Source: Thermodesulfatator atlanticus (lineage in GTDB: Bacteria > Desulfobacterota > Thermodesulfobacteria > Thermodesulfobacteriales > Thermodesulfatatoraceae). From it: a DNA stretch of 7,812 nucleotides. A program made the translations under genes and the position numbers. Where the stretch lies: assembly GCA_011321895.1 (NCBI GenBank), contig DROK01000230.1, positions 1 through 7,812 of the forward strand, given 5' to 3'. The notes beneath the pieces are model-generated. The model saw nothing but the letters and a program-made list of their open reading frames with translations. It did no database searches and was not told where the DNA came from. The stretch's first letter is position 1; the number at the start of each line of letters is the position of its first letter. This document shows positions 1 through 6,151 of the stretch, piece by piece.

Positions 1-1357
1 CAGAGTGGAAGAGGAATGCGACCTTAAAAAGACCCTTTTTATCATCGCCAGCAAGTCTGGCACCACCGTGGAGACGGTCTCTCAGTTCCGTTATTTTTGG
101 GCCAAAATGGAAGGGCTCTCACAAAGTCCGGGCGCGCATTTTGTGGCCCTAACGGATGAAGGTTCTCCGCTGCACCGGGAGGCGGAGGAAAAGGGCTTTC
201 GCAAAGTATTTCTCAATCCCGCTGACGTGGGAGGCCGATACGCGGCCCTTACCTTCGTAGGGCTTTTGCCAGCCGCTTTGATGGGGCTTGAGGTGGAAAA
301 ATTATTGGCCACCGCCGAAGAAATGAAGGCCGCCTGTGCCCCGGATATTCCCTGGGAACTGAACCCGGCGGCCTGGTTGTCAGAATATATCGCCGAACGC
401 TTTTTCCTGGGGCAGGACAAGCTTACCCTCCTGACAGATCCCCTTTTACGCCCCTTTGCCCTCTGGGTAGAACAGCTGGTGGCGGAAAGCCTGGGTAAGG
501 AATACACCGGCGTCATACCCATCGTGGGGGAAAGCCCCGGTTCACCCACGGTCTATGGTCCCGACCGCATTTTTGTCTATCTGGGCCTCCGGGGCCGGCA
601 GAATTTGTACCAGCGCCTCTTTTCCGATTTGAAGGAGGCGGGTTTTCCCCTGAAGGCCTATTGGCTGGAAGACCGCTACGAGCTCGGGGCGGAATGCTTC
701 CGCTGGGCCCTGGCGGTGGCCCTTTGCGGGGTCTGGCTGGGGCTTAACCCCTTTGATGAGCCTGACGTGATCAGGGCCAAAAAGAAGACCAAAGAAGTCC
801 TTGAAAACTTCCGGAAAACCGGGGAGTTCCCGGTGGAGTTCTATCTGGATGACGATCTTAAGGTGGGTTTTCTCTACGCCGGGGGACTTAAAGTCCAATA
901 TCCCCGCCTGCGGGCCTCGTTTAAGAAGTTTATGTATGATACACCCCCCTGGGGTTACTTTGCCTTTTTGCCTTACCTGCCCTATGATCCCGAAATAGAA
1001 GAACTCTTTAACGACTTAAGGACCCTCTTCCGGGGCCGGCGTCAGTGTTCCACCATCCTGGGTTTTGGCCCCCGCTACCTCCATTCTACCGGCCAGCTCT
1101 TTAAGGGTGGGCCCCGTTCCGGGCGCTTTATCATCTTTACCCGCAAAGGACGGAGGCCGGAACAGGAAATCCCCGGGGAAGGTTATACCTTCTGGGATCT
1201 CCAATTCGCCCAGGCCTATGGGGATTTTCAGGCCCTTTCCGAAGACGAAAGGCCGGTGATCCACATCCACCTTAGCGAAAACTATAAAGAGGACCTCAAA
1301 AAGTTTTATAATTTTATGGAAGTAATTACGCGTCTTACGGACACCGAAGAAGAATGA
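1..1357 (+). CDS. pgi: Glucose-6-phosphate isomerase (SIS family), 5'-truncated by the window edge; possibly the PGI half of a transaldolase-PGI fusion
   Basis: Interconverts glucose 6-phosphate and fructose 6-phosphate in the cytoplasm. The frame is open from the first base, so the N-terminus lies outside the window. A GTG at 5 is only an internal Val codon, because the sugar-phosphate-binding SKSGTT motif follows just 15 residues later and normally lies well inside the protein. Counting from that Val, SKSGTT is at residues 16-21 and the ESLGKE motif with the probable catalytic Glu is at 161-166. The helix preceding GLNPFDEPDV is at about 233-255, and the RYLHSTGQLFKGGP segment with the probable catalytic His is at 358-371. 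The ending, with AYGDFQAL and then PVIHIHL, resembles the PGI part of bifunctional transaldolase/PGI proteins. The visible part cannot tell a fusion from a single-domain enzyme. The stop codon overlaps the next start (ATGA). Family call is firm; domain architecture is uncertain. Confidence 0.9.
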   Translation, partial: RVEEECDLKKTLFIIASKSGTTVETVSQFRYFWAKMEGLSQSPGAHFVALTDEGSPLHREAEEKGFRKVFLNPADVGGRYAALTFVGLLPAALMGLEVEKLLATAEEMKAACAPDIPWELNPAAWLSEYIAERFFLGQDKLTLLTDPLLRPFALWVEQLVAESLGKEYTGVIPIVGESPGSPTVYGPDRIFVYLGLRGRQNLYQRLFSDLKEAGFPLKAYWLEDRYELGAECFRWALAVALCGVWLGLNPFDEPDVIRAKKKTKEVLENFRKTGEFPVEFYLDDDLKVGFLYAGGLKVQYPRLRASFKKFMYDTPPWGYFAFLPYLPYDPEIEELFNDLRTLFRGRRQCSTILGFGPRYLHSTGQLFKGGPRSGRFIIFTRKGRRPEQEIPGEGYTFWDLQFAQAYGDFQALSEDERPVIHIHLSENYKEDLKKFYNFMEVITRLTDTEEE

Positions 1358-2373
1358 ACCTGGTAGAACGTCTCTTTCTGGCCTTCGCCCTTTTGGTTTT
1401 CGTCCTCTTGGTAGGTACCCTGGGTTATTTTTTGATTGAGGGCTGGGATCTATTTGACGCCTTCTACATGACCATTATTACCCTCTCCACGGTGGGCTTC
1501 GGGGAGGTGCATCCCCTTTCGGAAGCTGGCCGGTTGTTTACCATTTTTCTCATTTTTGCCGGGGTAGGGATCGCCTTTTACGTCTTTACCATGGTGACTG
1601 AAACCATCATCTCCGGCCAGCTTCAGGACTTTTTGGGCCGGCGGCGCTTAGAGGCCAAACTGGAGGCCTTACACGAACATTATATCATTTGCGGCTACGG
1701 CCGTATCGGCCGCCATATCTGCCATATCATCGCCAAAGAGGTACCCTTCGTCATCGTAGAAAAGGACCCGGAGGTCATTAAAGAAATAGAAAAAGAGGGT
1801 TTTCTTTACCTGGAGGGAGACGCCACCCAGGAAGAAGTCCTAAAGAGGGTGGGGATTGACCGGGCCAAAGGGCTGGTCTCGGTGCTGCGTTCCGACGCCG
1901 ACAACGTTTACATCACCCTTACCGCCCGCAGCTTAAACCCAAAGCTTTTTATTCTGGCCCGGGCCGATGAGGAACACGTGGAGAAGAAGTTGAAGCGGGC
2001 CGGGGCTGATAAAGTGGTTTCCCCCTACCTCATCGGGGCCCGCCGGATGGCGCTCATCATCCTCCGCCCGGCGGTGACAGATTTTTTGGAACTGGTTACC
2101 CCGGAACAGAACCTTGAGCTTCAGCTGGAGGAAATCCGCATCTCGGATCGTTCTGATCTGGTGGGAAAGACCCTGCTTGAAAGCGGGATCAGGAAATTTT
2201 CAGGGGTCATCATTTTGGCGGTCAAGAAGGTGACCGGAGAGATGGTCTTTAACCCCCCGCCCAACTACTTGTTTGAGGCCGGGGACGTCTTGGTGGCCCT
2301 GGGGGACCGGAAGGGCCTTTCGCTTCTGGAAGAAGTGGCCTCAGGGGAGAGGAAATTAACGGAATTCTATTAA
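1354..2373 (+). CDS. Two-TM potassium channel with C-terminal RCK (TrkA-N/TrkA-C) regulatory domains, MthK-like
   Basis: Inner-membrane K+ channel subunit of 339 residues, probably gated by a ligand on its cytoplasmic RCK ring. TM1 covers about residues 7-28 and TM2 about 61-87. Between them a pore helix leads into the filter STVGFGE (45-51), a variant of the classical TVGYGD. A charged linker with GRRRLEAKLE is followed by RCK-N (about 109-225), with the Rossmann glycine motif GYGRIG at 114-119, an acidic residue ending the second strand (E136) and GDAT at 155-158. TrkA-C covers about 252-335. The ATG overlaps the upstream isomerase stop by 4 nt and has no strong Shine-Dalgarno, so coupled translation is likely. 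The 3' end overlaps the convergent folate gene by 18 nt. The family is clear; the gating ligand (Ca2+, nucleotide or other) cannot be read from the sequence. Confidence 0.93.
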   Translation: MNLVERLFLAFALLVFVLLVGTLGYFLIEGWDLFDAFYMTIITLSTVGFGEVHPLSEAGRLFTIFLIFAGVGIAFYVFTMVTETIISGQLQDFLGRRRLEAKLEALHEHYIICGYGRIGRHICHIIAKEVPFVIVEKDPEVIKEIEKEGFLYLEGDATQEEVLKRVGIDRAKGLVSVLRSDADNVYITLTARSLNPKLFILARADEEHVEKKLKRAGADKVVSPYLIGARRMALIILRPAVTDFLELVTPEQNLELQLEEIRISDRSDLVGKTLLESGIRKFSGVIILAVKKVTGEMVFNPPPNYLFEAGDVLVALGDRKGLSLLEEVASGERKLTEFY

Positions 2374-2934
2374 TTCTTTTTCCGTTACCAGGGCGTGCAT
2401 CAGGACGTCGTGGGGCTCAAGGGGGAGCGTTTCGGTCAACTGGCAGGAGAAGGCAAGCGCCACCCTTCTGGCCCCTTTGGCCTCGCCAAAGAGACGGTCG
2501 TAAAAGCCCCCGCCGTAACCTAGCCGTCCGCCTCGTCTGTCAAAGGCCACTCCAGGAACGACGATAAGTTCAAGCTTTTCGGGGCTGAGCTCCGGATTGG
2601 TCTCCGGTGGTTCAGGGATGCCAAAAGCCCCGGGGCGGAGTTCTCCTAAGGTATGGAGCCGGAAGAGACGGAGCCTTTTAGGCCTAAAATAGGTCTTGGG
2701 AAGATATACTTCTTTTTCGAGGGCCAAGGCCTTTTTAATGAGGGGGTAAGTGTCTACTTCGCTCTTAAAAGAGGCGTAAAGGAGCAGGCGTTGGGCCTGC
2801 TTAAAAGGGGGCCAGTTAAGGAGCCTTTCCGTGATCAGGGCTGATAATCTTTCCCTGGTGGAAGCAGGAAGGGCGTCCCGGCGGGCCAGGAAAATTTTTC
2901 TTAACTCGTTTTTGGAAGGTGAAATTTTTTCCAC
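2356..2934 (-). CDS. fau: 5-formyltetrahydrofolate cyclo-ligase (methenyltetrahydrofolate synthetase)
   Basis: Converts 5-formyl-THF to 5,10-methenyl-THF using ATP, returning folate to the one-carbon pool in the cytoplasm. The 192-residue length is normal for the family. N-terminal K8 and the LRK at 11-13 fit the nucleotide phosphate-binding region. SEVDTYPLI (58-66) fits the substrate region. The signature runs from VPGVAFDRRGG (126-136) into RLGYGGGFYDR (137-147), and a HD pair follows at 175-176 before ALVTE. The start codon is GTG (2934-2932), with only a weak GGA about 10 nt upstream. It is kept because the protein then begins just ahead of the conserved KxxLR segment. The gene stands alone on its strand, divergent from the response regulator (64 nt between starts) and convergent with the channel gene, overlapping it by 18 nt. 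Confidence 0.92.
   Translation of the reverse strand: MEKISPSKNELRKIFLARRDALPASTRERLSALITERLLNWPPFKQAQRLLLYASFKSEVDTYPLIKKALALEKEVYLPKTYFRPKRLRLFRLHTLGELRPGAFGIPEPPETNPELSPEKLELIVVPGVAFDRRGGRLGYGGGFYDRLFGEAKGARRVALAFSCQLTETLPLEPHDVLMHALVTEKELIEFR
2357..2387. repeat. Inverted repeat across the overlapping stop codons of the channel and folate genes
   Basis: TAACGGAA at 2357-2364 and TTCCGTTA at 2380-2387 are perfect reverse complements (8 bp stem, 15-nt loop) spanning both stops. A shorter nested hairpin, GAATT/AATTC (2362-2366 and 2372-2376), is followed by five T on the plus strand and could act as a weak terminator for the channel transcript. The arms are seen directly; a terminator role is inference, since the stems are AT-rich and the minus strand has only a poor T run. 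Confidence 0.4.
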
Positions 2935-2998
2935 GTTTGCTATTTCCAGGGGGATTTGTTAAACCAGAATAAAAATGCCACCAAACTAAGGACTTGTC
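2935..2998. promoter_or_regulatory. Divergent intergenic region between the folate gene and the response-regulator gene
   Basis: These 64 nt must hold the start signals for two divergently transcribed units. An AAGGA Shine-Dalgarno lies 7 nt before the response-regulator ATG. The stretch is AT-rich, but I find no convincing -35/-10 pair on either strand. The best minus-strand candidate, TTGGTG with 17 nt to TAACAA, matches consensus poorly and is not proposed as a promoter. Confidence 0.35.
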
Positions 2999-3379
2999 AT
3001 GGGAAAGAGGATTTTGATTATCGAAGACGACCAGGAGCTGCGGGATGTTTTGGCCGATTATCTGAAACTTAAGGGACAGTACGAAGTGGAAACCGCAGAA
3101 GACGGGCTTAAAGGGCTTAAACTCCTAAAGTCTTCCCATTTTGACCTGGTGATCACGGACATCACCATGCCGTACGTGAGCGGGATCGGGATCCTTACCA
3201 TCATCAAAAGGGATCACCCCGAAATTCCGGTAATTGCCATTACAGGCTATGGGGAAGAGGTCAAATCTTTGGCCCAGGAAAAAGAAGCCGACGCGGTGCT
3301 GGCCAAACCGATCAATACCGATGAGTTGCTCAAACTTTTAAACAAAATGCTAGCCAAGGGAGGTTCTCATGCCGCTTAA
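2999..3379 (+). CDS. Stand-alone response-regulator receiver domain (CheY-like), no output domain
   Basis: A 126-residue single receiver domain. The acidic pair is at E9-D10-D11, the phospho-acceptor is D54 in VITDITMP, the switch Thr is T82 in AITGYG, and the conserved Lys is K103 in LAKPI. All residues needed for phosphorylation by a histidine kinase are present. The protein ends soon after the receiver, at KGGSHAA, with no DNA-binding or enzymatic domain, so it should act through protein contacts or phosphotransfer. The start has a good AAGGA Shine-Dalgarno 7 nt upstream. No kinase gene is in the window. Its last 11 nt overlap the start of the RAM-domain gene, whose ribosome site (GGGAGG) lies inside this reading frame, implying co-translation. 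Family assignment is secure; partner kinase and target are unknown. Confidence 0.93.
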   Translation: MGKRILIIEDDQELRDVLADYLKLKGQYEVETAEDGLKGLKLLKSSHFDLVITDITMPYVSGIGILTIIKRDHPEIPVIAITGYGEEVKSLAQEKEADAVLAKPINTDELLKLLNKMLAKGGSHAA

Positions 3380-3611
3380 GGCCTACGTTCTCATCAATAC
3401 CCAGATCGGAAAGACTTCAGAGGTAGCCGAAACCCTTAAAAAAATGCCAGAAGTAAAGAGGCTTGATATCATCATGGGCCCTTACGACATTATCGCCGAA
3501 GTGGAGACCAGAGACCACGATGAACTCTCGGAGATGGTGTTAAAAAAGCTGCAAACCATAGATTATATCCAGCACACCATGACCTGTCCGGTGATCAAGG
3601 TGGAGGAATAA
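3369..3611 (+). CDS. Stand-alone AsnC/Lrp-type ligand-binding domain protein (RAM domain only)
   Basis: An 80-residue protein that consists only of the alpha/beta effector-binding and oligomerisation domain found at the C-terminus of Lrp/AsnC regulators. Visible family traits are the opening strand KAYVLINTQIGK (4-15), the helix with EVAETLKKMPEV (18-29), the characteristic GPYDIIAEVE (37-46) and a final strand CPVIKVEE (73-80). There is no helix-turn-helix, so it should not bind DNA itself. Related free-standing domains form ring oligomers that bind amino acids or act as adaptors; that is family knowledge, and the ligand here is unknown. GGGAGG sits 5 nt before the ATG. The start overlaps the response-regulator gene by 11 nt and the 3' end overlaps convergent waaA by 17 nt. 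Confidence 0.88.
   Translation: MPLKAYVLINTQIGKTSEVAETLKKMPEVKRLDIIMGPYDIIAEVETRDHDELSEMVLKKLQTIDYIQHTMTCPVIKVEE
3562..3590 (-). promoter_or_regulatory. Possible antisense promoter inside the RAM-domain gene
   Basis: On the minus strand, CGGACA (3590-3585) is separated by exactly 17 nt from a perfect TATAAT (3567-3562). It would start RNA near 3555, antisense to the RAM and response-regulator genes. The -35 matches 4 of 6 consensus bases. It lies in coding sequence, so a chance match is quite possible. Confidence 0.2.
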
Positions 3612-4806
3612 GGAACCGGCTTAGCAAAGAAGCGTAGCGTTTACTGGCGCCGACAAAGCTTTCAAACACCGCGTAGGCCCTCTCCCCCAAGGCCTTTGTT
3701 TTTGGTTCATCCCTTAAGAAGGAAGAAAATTGCGCAAAGATTTCTTGGGCGTTTCTAACCACTATCTCCTCCCCCAGTCTTTCTTTTAAGGCCTTGGCTT
3801 CGTACGGAAAATTGGTCAGGTGGGGGCCAAAGATGACCGGCCTTTTAAAGGCCGCTGGCTCAAGGGGGTTTTGCCCGCCCTTGGGTATGAGGCTTCCGCC
3901 CACAAAGGCGGCGTAAGAGGCGGCGTAGAAGGAAAGCAGGGGCCCGATCTCGTCTACGATAATGACCGGGGCCTTCTCTTTGCGGCTCCAGAGGGCGTAG
4001 GGCAGGCCGTAGGAGGTGAGCCATCTTTTCAGTCTTTTTACCAGACTTAGATGACGGGGCACCAGGGCCACCGTTAAGGTCGGAAAAGTATTAAGAAGCA
4101 GCCTGGTGGCCTCCACCACCTGTTTTTCTTCCCCGCTTCTCACGCTCCCAAAGGTGATGAGGCGGCCGGTGTCTAACAGGGCTTTAATCTCCCCGGTGCT
4201 TATTTTTTGGCTCCTTTCCCGTAAAAGGTCGTATTTGGCGTTCCCCAGGATGCGGATCTTTTCTTCGGGGGCCCCGAGTTTGAGGAATCGTTCGGCCTCC
4301 TTCGGGCCGATGACCCCGATGGCCTCAAAATGATTTAGCAACCCGGCCCAGAAGTTTTTAAAGAGCAGGTAACGTTTGAGCGACTTTTGCGAGAGTCTGC
4401 CGTTTAAAAGGAGGATTTTTACCCCGAACTTTCGGGCTGAGGAGATGAGGTTGGGCCAGAGTTCCGTCTCGATGAGGGCGAGCACCTGGGGGCGCACGTT
4501 TTCAAAGGCCCGGGCTACAAAGCCCGGGCAATCAAGGGGGGCCAGGGCGATTTTTTCTCCTCCCAGGAGTTCCCGCGCTTTCTTAAGGCCGGTTTCGGTC
4601 TGAAGAGTTAAGAGAATAGTCAAAGAGGGGTTCTTCTCCCGCAGGGCCTTGATAATGGCGGCGGCCACCCCTGCTTCTCCGACTGAGGCGGCGTGTAACC
4701 AGAGCGTGGCGCGGGGTAATTCCCCCCGCCGGGAAGGGCAGAGTTTTCTGGCTATGAAGGGTTCAAGGCCCTGGCCTAGTAAACGGTAAAGGCGTAAGGC
4801 TAACAT
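3595..4806 (-). CDS. waaA: 3-deoxy-D-manno-octulosonic acid (Kdo) transferase, N-terminally short
   Basis: Transfers Kdo from CMP-Kdo to lipid A precursor on the cytoplasmic face of the inner membrane, the first step of LPS core assembly. The 403 residues show the GT30 layout. The segment LWLHAASVGE contains the conserved N-terminal Glu (E44, probable catalytic base). IETELWPN is at 112-119, NGRLS at 135-139, GNAKYD at 188-193 and VPRH at 249-252. The C-terminal nucleotide-sugar site is FVGGSLIPKGGQNPLEP (301-317). In E. coli KdtA the equivalent Glu is near residue 60, so about 16 residues are missing here, including most of the usual hydrophobic membrane anchor. No longer start exists: an in-frame stop lies seven codons upstream and no ATG, GTG or TTG falls between. 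It begins 1 nt after rlmB without a clear Shine-Dalgarno. Whether it adds one Kdo or more cannot be told. Confidence 0.92.
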   Translation of the reverse strand: MLALRLYRLLGQGLEPFIARKLCPSRRGELPRATLWLHAASVGEAGVAAAIIKALREKNPSLTILLTLQTETGLKKARELLGGEKIALAPLDCPGFVARAFENVRPQVLALIETELWPNLISSARKFGVKILLLNGRLSQKSLKRYLLFKNFWAGLLNHFEAIGVIGPKEAERFLKLGAPEEKIRILGNAKYDLLRERSQKISTGEIKALLDTGRLITFGSVRSGEEKQVVEATRLLLNTFPTLTVALVPRHLSLVKRLKRWLTSYGLPYALWSRKEKAPVIIVDEIGPLLSFYAASYAAFVGGSLIPKGGQNPLEPAAFKRPVIFGPHLTNFPYEAKALKERLGEEIVVRNAQEIFAQFSSFLRDEPKTKALGERAYAVFESFVGASKRYASLLSRFLIPPP

Positions 4807-4807
4807 T

Positions 4808-5548
4808 TTAGCGATAATGACGCTGTCTTACGGTTTCAAAGAGGGCGATGGCCCCGGCCACCGCGGCGTTTAAGGAGTCAATGGGGCCCTGTAAGGGGAT
4901 GGAGGCCAGGAAGTCACATTTTTCCCTGATCGAGGGCCGCAAACCCTTCCCTTCGCTACCCACCACCCAGACCAAAGGGAGGTCGAGGTCTAGCTGGTAG
5001 ATGGTGCTTTCGGCCCGGGCTTCAAGCCCTGCCACCCACAGGTCCCGTTCTTTTAGTTCTTCCAGGAGGCGGCCCAGGTTTTTGGTCTGGTGGATGGGGA
5101 TGAGGGCGGTGGCCCCGGCTGCGCTTTTCACCACCGTGCCGGTAACCCCGCAGGCCCTGTGTTTGGGTATAATGACCCCGTGGGCCCCGGCGGCTACCGC
5201 ACTCCTGATCAACGAGCCAACGTTTTGGGGGTCGGTAATTTCATCCAGGGCCAGAAGCAGGGCCTTTTTTTGGGATTTTTTGACCCGTTTAAAAATTTCT
5301 TCAAGGGGGGCGTAATCAAATTCTTTAAGATAAGCCACCACCCCCTGGGTTTTGGCCTCCTTGGGCACCGAAGGGGGCGCGAAGTCTTTCTTGATTTTGA
5401 CGGGAATGTGGTGTTTTTGGGCCCGTTCAAGGATCTGAAAGACCTTTCCCCGCAGTTCTTTTTTGGCGATGATGATCTCTTCGATCTTTTGCGGGCTGTG
5501 GCGCAAATATTCCAGTACCGGGTTAATGCCCCAGATGACCTCGGCCAT
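4808..5548 (-). CDS. rlmB: 23S rRNA 2'-O-ribose methyltransferase of the RlmB/TrmH SPOUT family
   Basis: An S-adenosylmethionine-dependent 2'-O-methyltransferase with the deep-knot SPOUT fold, 246 residues as expected. The N-terminal substrate-binding domain (about 1-80) opens with the typical IWGINPVLEYL (5-15). The three SPOUT motifs follow. Motif 1 is LDEITDPQNVGSLIRSA (101-117) with N109 and R115. Motif 2 is VVGSEGKGLR (195-204) with E199. Motif 3 is IPLQGPIDSLNAAVAGAI (217-234) with S225 and N227. RlmB methylates G2251 in E. coli 23S rRNA; family members with other targets cannot be told apart by eye, so the exact site is inference. Its ATG follows the gmk stop directly. An AGAGG Shine-Dalgarno lies 9 nt upstream inside gmk and could be partly masked by a hairpin. 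Confidence 0.88.
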   Translation of the reverse strand: MAEVIWGINPVLEYLRHSPQKIEEIIIAKKELRGKVFQILERAQKHHIPVKIKKDFAPPSVPKEAKTQGVVAYLKEFDYAPLEEIFKRVKKSQKKALLLALDEITDPQNVGSLIRSAVAAGAHGVIIPKHRACGVTGTVVKSAAGATALIPIHQTKNLGRLLEELKERDLWVAGLEARAESTIYQLDLDLPLVWVVGSEGKGLRPSIREKCDFLASIPLQGPIDSLNAAVAGAIALFETVRQRHYR

Positions 5549-6151
5549 TTAAGAAAACCTCTTTAAGAGGTCTTGCCGGCGGAAACTGCGTTGTCTTTCG
5601 GCCTTGAGGATGGACCAGAATTCATCAAAGGCCCTGGCCAGCTCCTGGTTGCAGACCAGGTAGTCAAACTCCTTGGCCCGGGCGATCTCTTGCCGGGCAA
5701 AAGAAAGACGCCGTTTAATGGTTTCTTCGTCTTCTGTTCCCCGGCTTCTAAGACGCCTTTCAAGTTCCGTAAGGCTGGGAGGCAGGATAAAGACCAGGAC
5801 GGCGTCTCGGCCCAATTTTTCCCGTACCTGAAAGGCCCCCTGGACGTCAATATCAAGCAGGATGTCCCGGCCCTGAGAGATGGTCTCCTCCACCTGGGCC
5901 TTGGCGGTGCCATAATAGTGGTCGTACACCTTGGCCCATTCCAGAAAGGCCCCTTCTTCTATCATCTTCTCAAAGGTGTCCTGGTCAACGAAGAAGTAAT
6001 CCACCCCGTTTTTTTCACGGGGCCGGGGTTTGCGGGTGGTATAGGAGACAGAGAAGGAAATTTCCGGGTCTGCGGCGAGGAGTTTTTGGCACAAAGTAGT
6101 CTTTCCGGCCCCCGAAGGGGCCGAAACCACTAATACCAGACCACGTCTCAT
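5549..6151 (-). CDS. gmk: Guanylate kinase
   Basis: Phosphorylates GMP to GDP with ATP, an essential step of GTP and dGTP supply, in the cytoplasm. The 200 residues match the usual size. The Walker A loop is APSGAGKTTL (11-20). The GMP-binding segment YTTRKPRPREKNGVDYFFVD (37-56) carries the Tyr and Arg ligands. KVYDHYYGT (74-82) and ILLDIDVQGA (97-106) follow. The Arg-rich LID, RLRSRGTEDEETIKRRL, is at 133-149, and CNQELARA is at 167-174 near the end. The ATG abuts the remA stop with no gap, and the nearest purine-rich site (GGAAAG) is rather far upstream, so translation is probably coupled to remA. In many bacteria rpoZ follows gmk; here rlmB does. Confidence 0.96.
   Translation of the reverse strand: MRRGLVLVVSAPSGAGKTTLCQKLLAADPEISFSVSYTTRKPRPREKNGVDYFFVDQDTFEKMIEEGAFLEWAKVYDHYYGTAKAQVEETISQGRDILLDIDVQGAFQVREKLGRDAVLVFILPPSLTELERRLRSRGTEDEETIKRRLSFARQEIARAKEFDYLVCNQELARAFDEFWSILKAERQRSFRRQDLLKRFS
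5553..5574 (-). promoter_or_regulatory. Hairpin overlapping the rlmB ribosome-binding site
   Basis: Just before rlmB the minus strand can fold ACCTC with GAGGT around a TTAAA loop (5571-5557). Three further pairs, one of them G-U, extend the stem to about 8 bp. The 3' arm contains the AGAGG Shine-Dalgarno of rlmB. Ribosomes finishing gmk would melt it, which fits translational coupling. The pairing is visible; the role is inference. Confidence 0.3.

Noticed and set aside
91..549. A 152-codon minus-strand open frame opposite pgi
   Set aside because: It covers conserved isomerase sequence including the stretch up to the catalytic Glu region and shows no family features of its own.
5168..5173. 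Perfect TATAAT on the plus strand inside rlmB
   Set aside because: The sequence 17 nt upstream is C-rich with no -35 similarity; likely chance within coding sequence.
5090..5566. A 158-codon plus-strand open frame antisense to rlmB
   Set aside because: All three SPOUT motifs are on the minus strand; the antisense product is low-complexity Gly/Phe-rich and has no clear start signal.
5573..6133. A 186-codon open frame on the plus strand, antisense to gmk
   Set aside because: It lies wholly inside guanylate kinase, which has every family motif; the antisense frame gives a Gly/Phe/Pro-rich product with no recognisable domain, typical of a codon-bias shadow.
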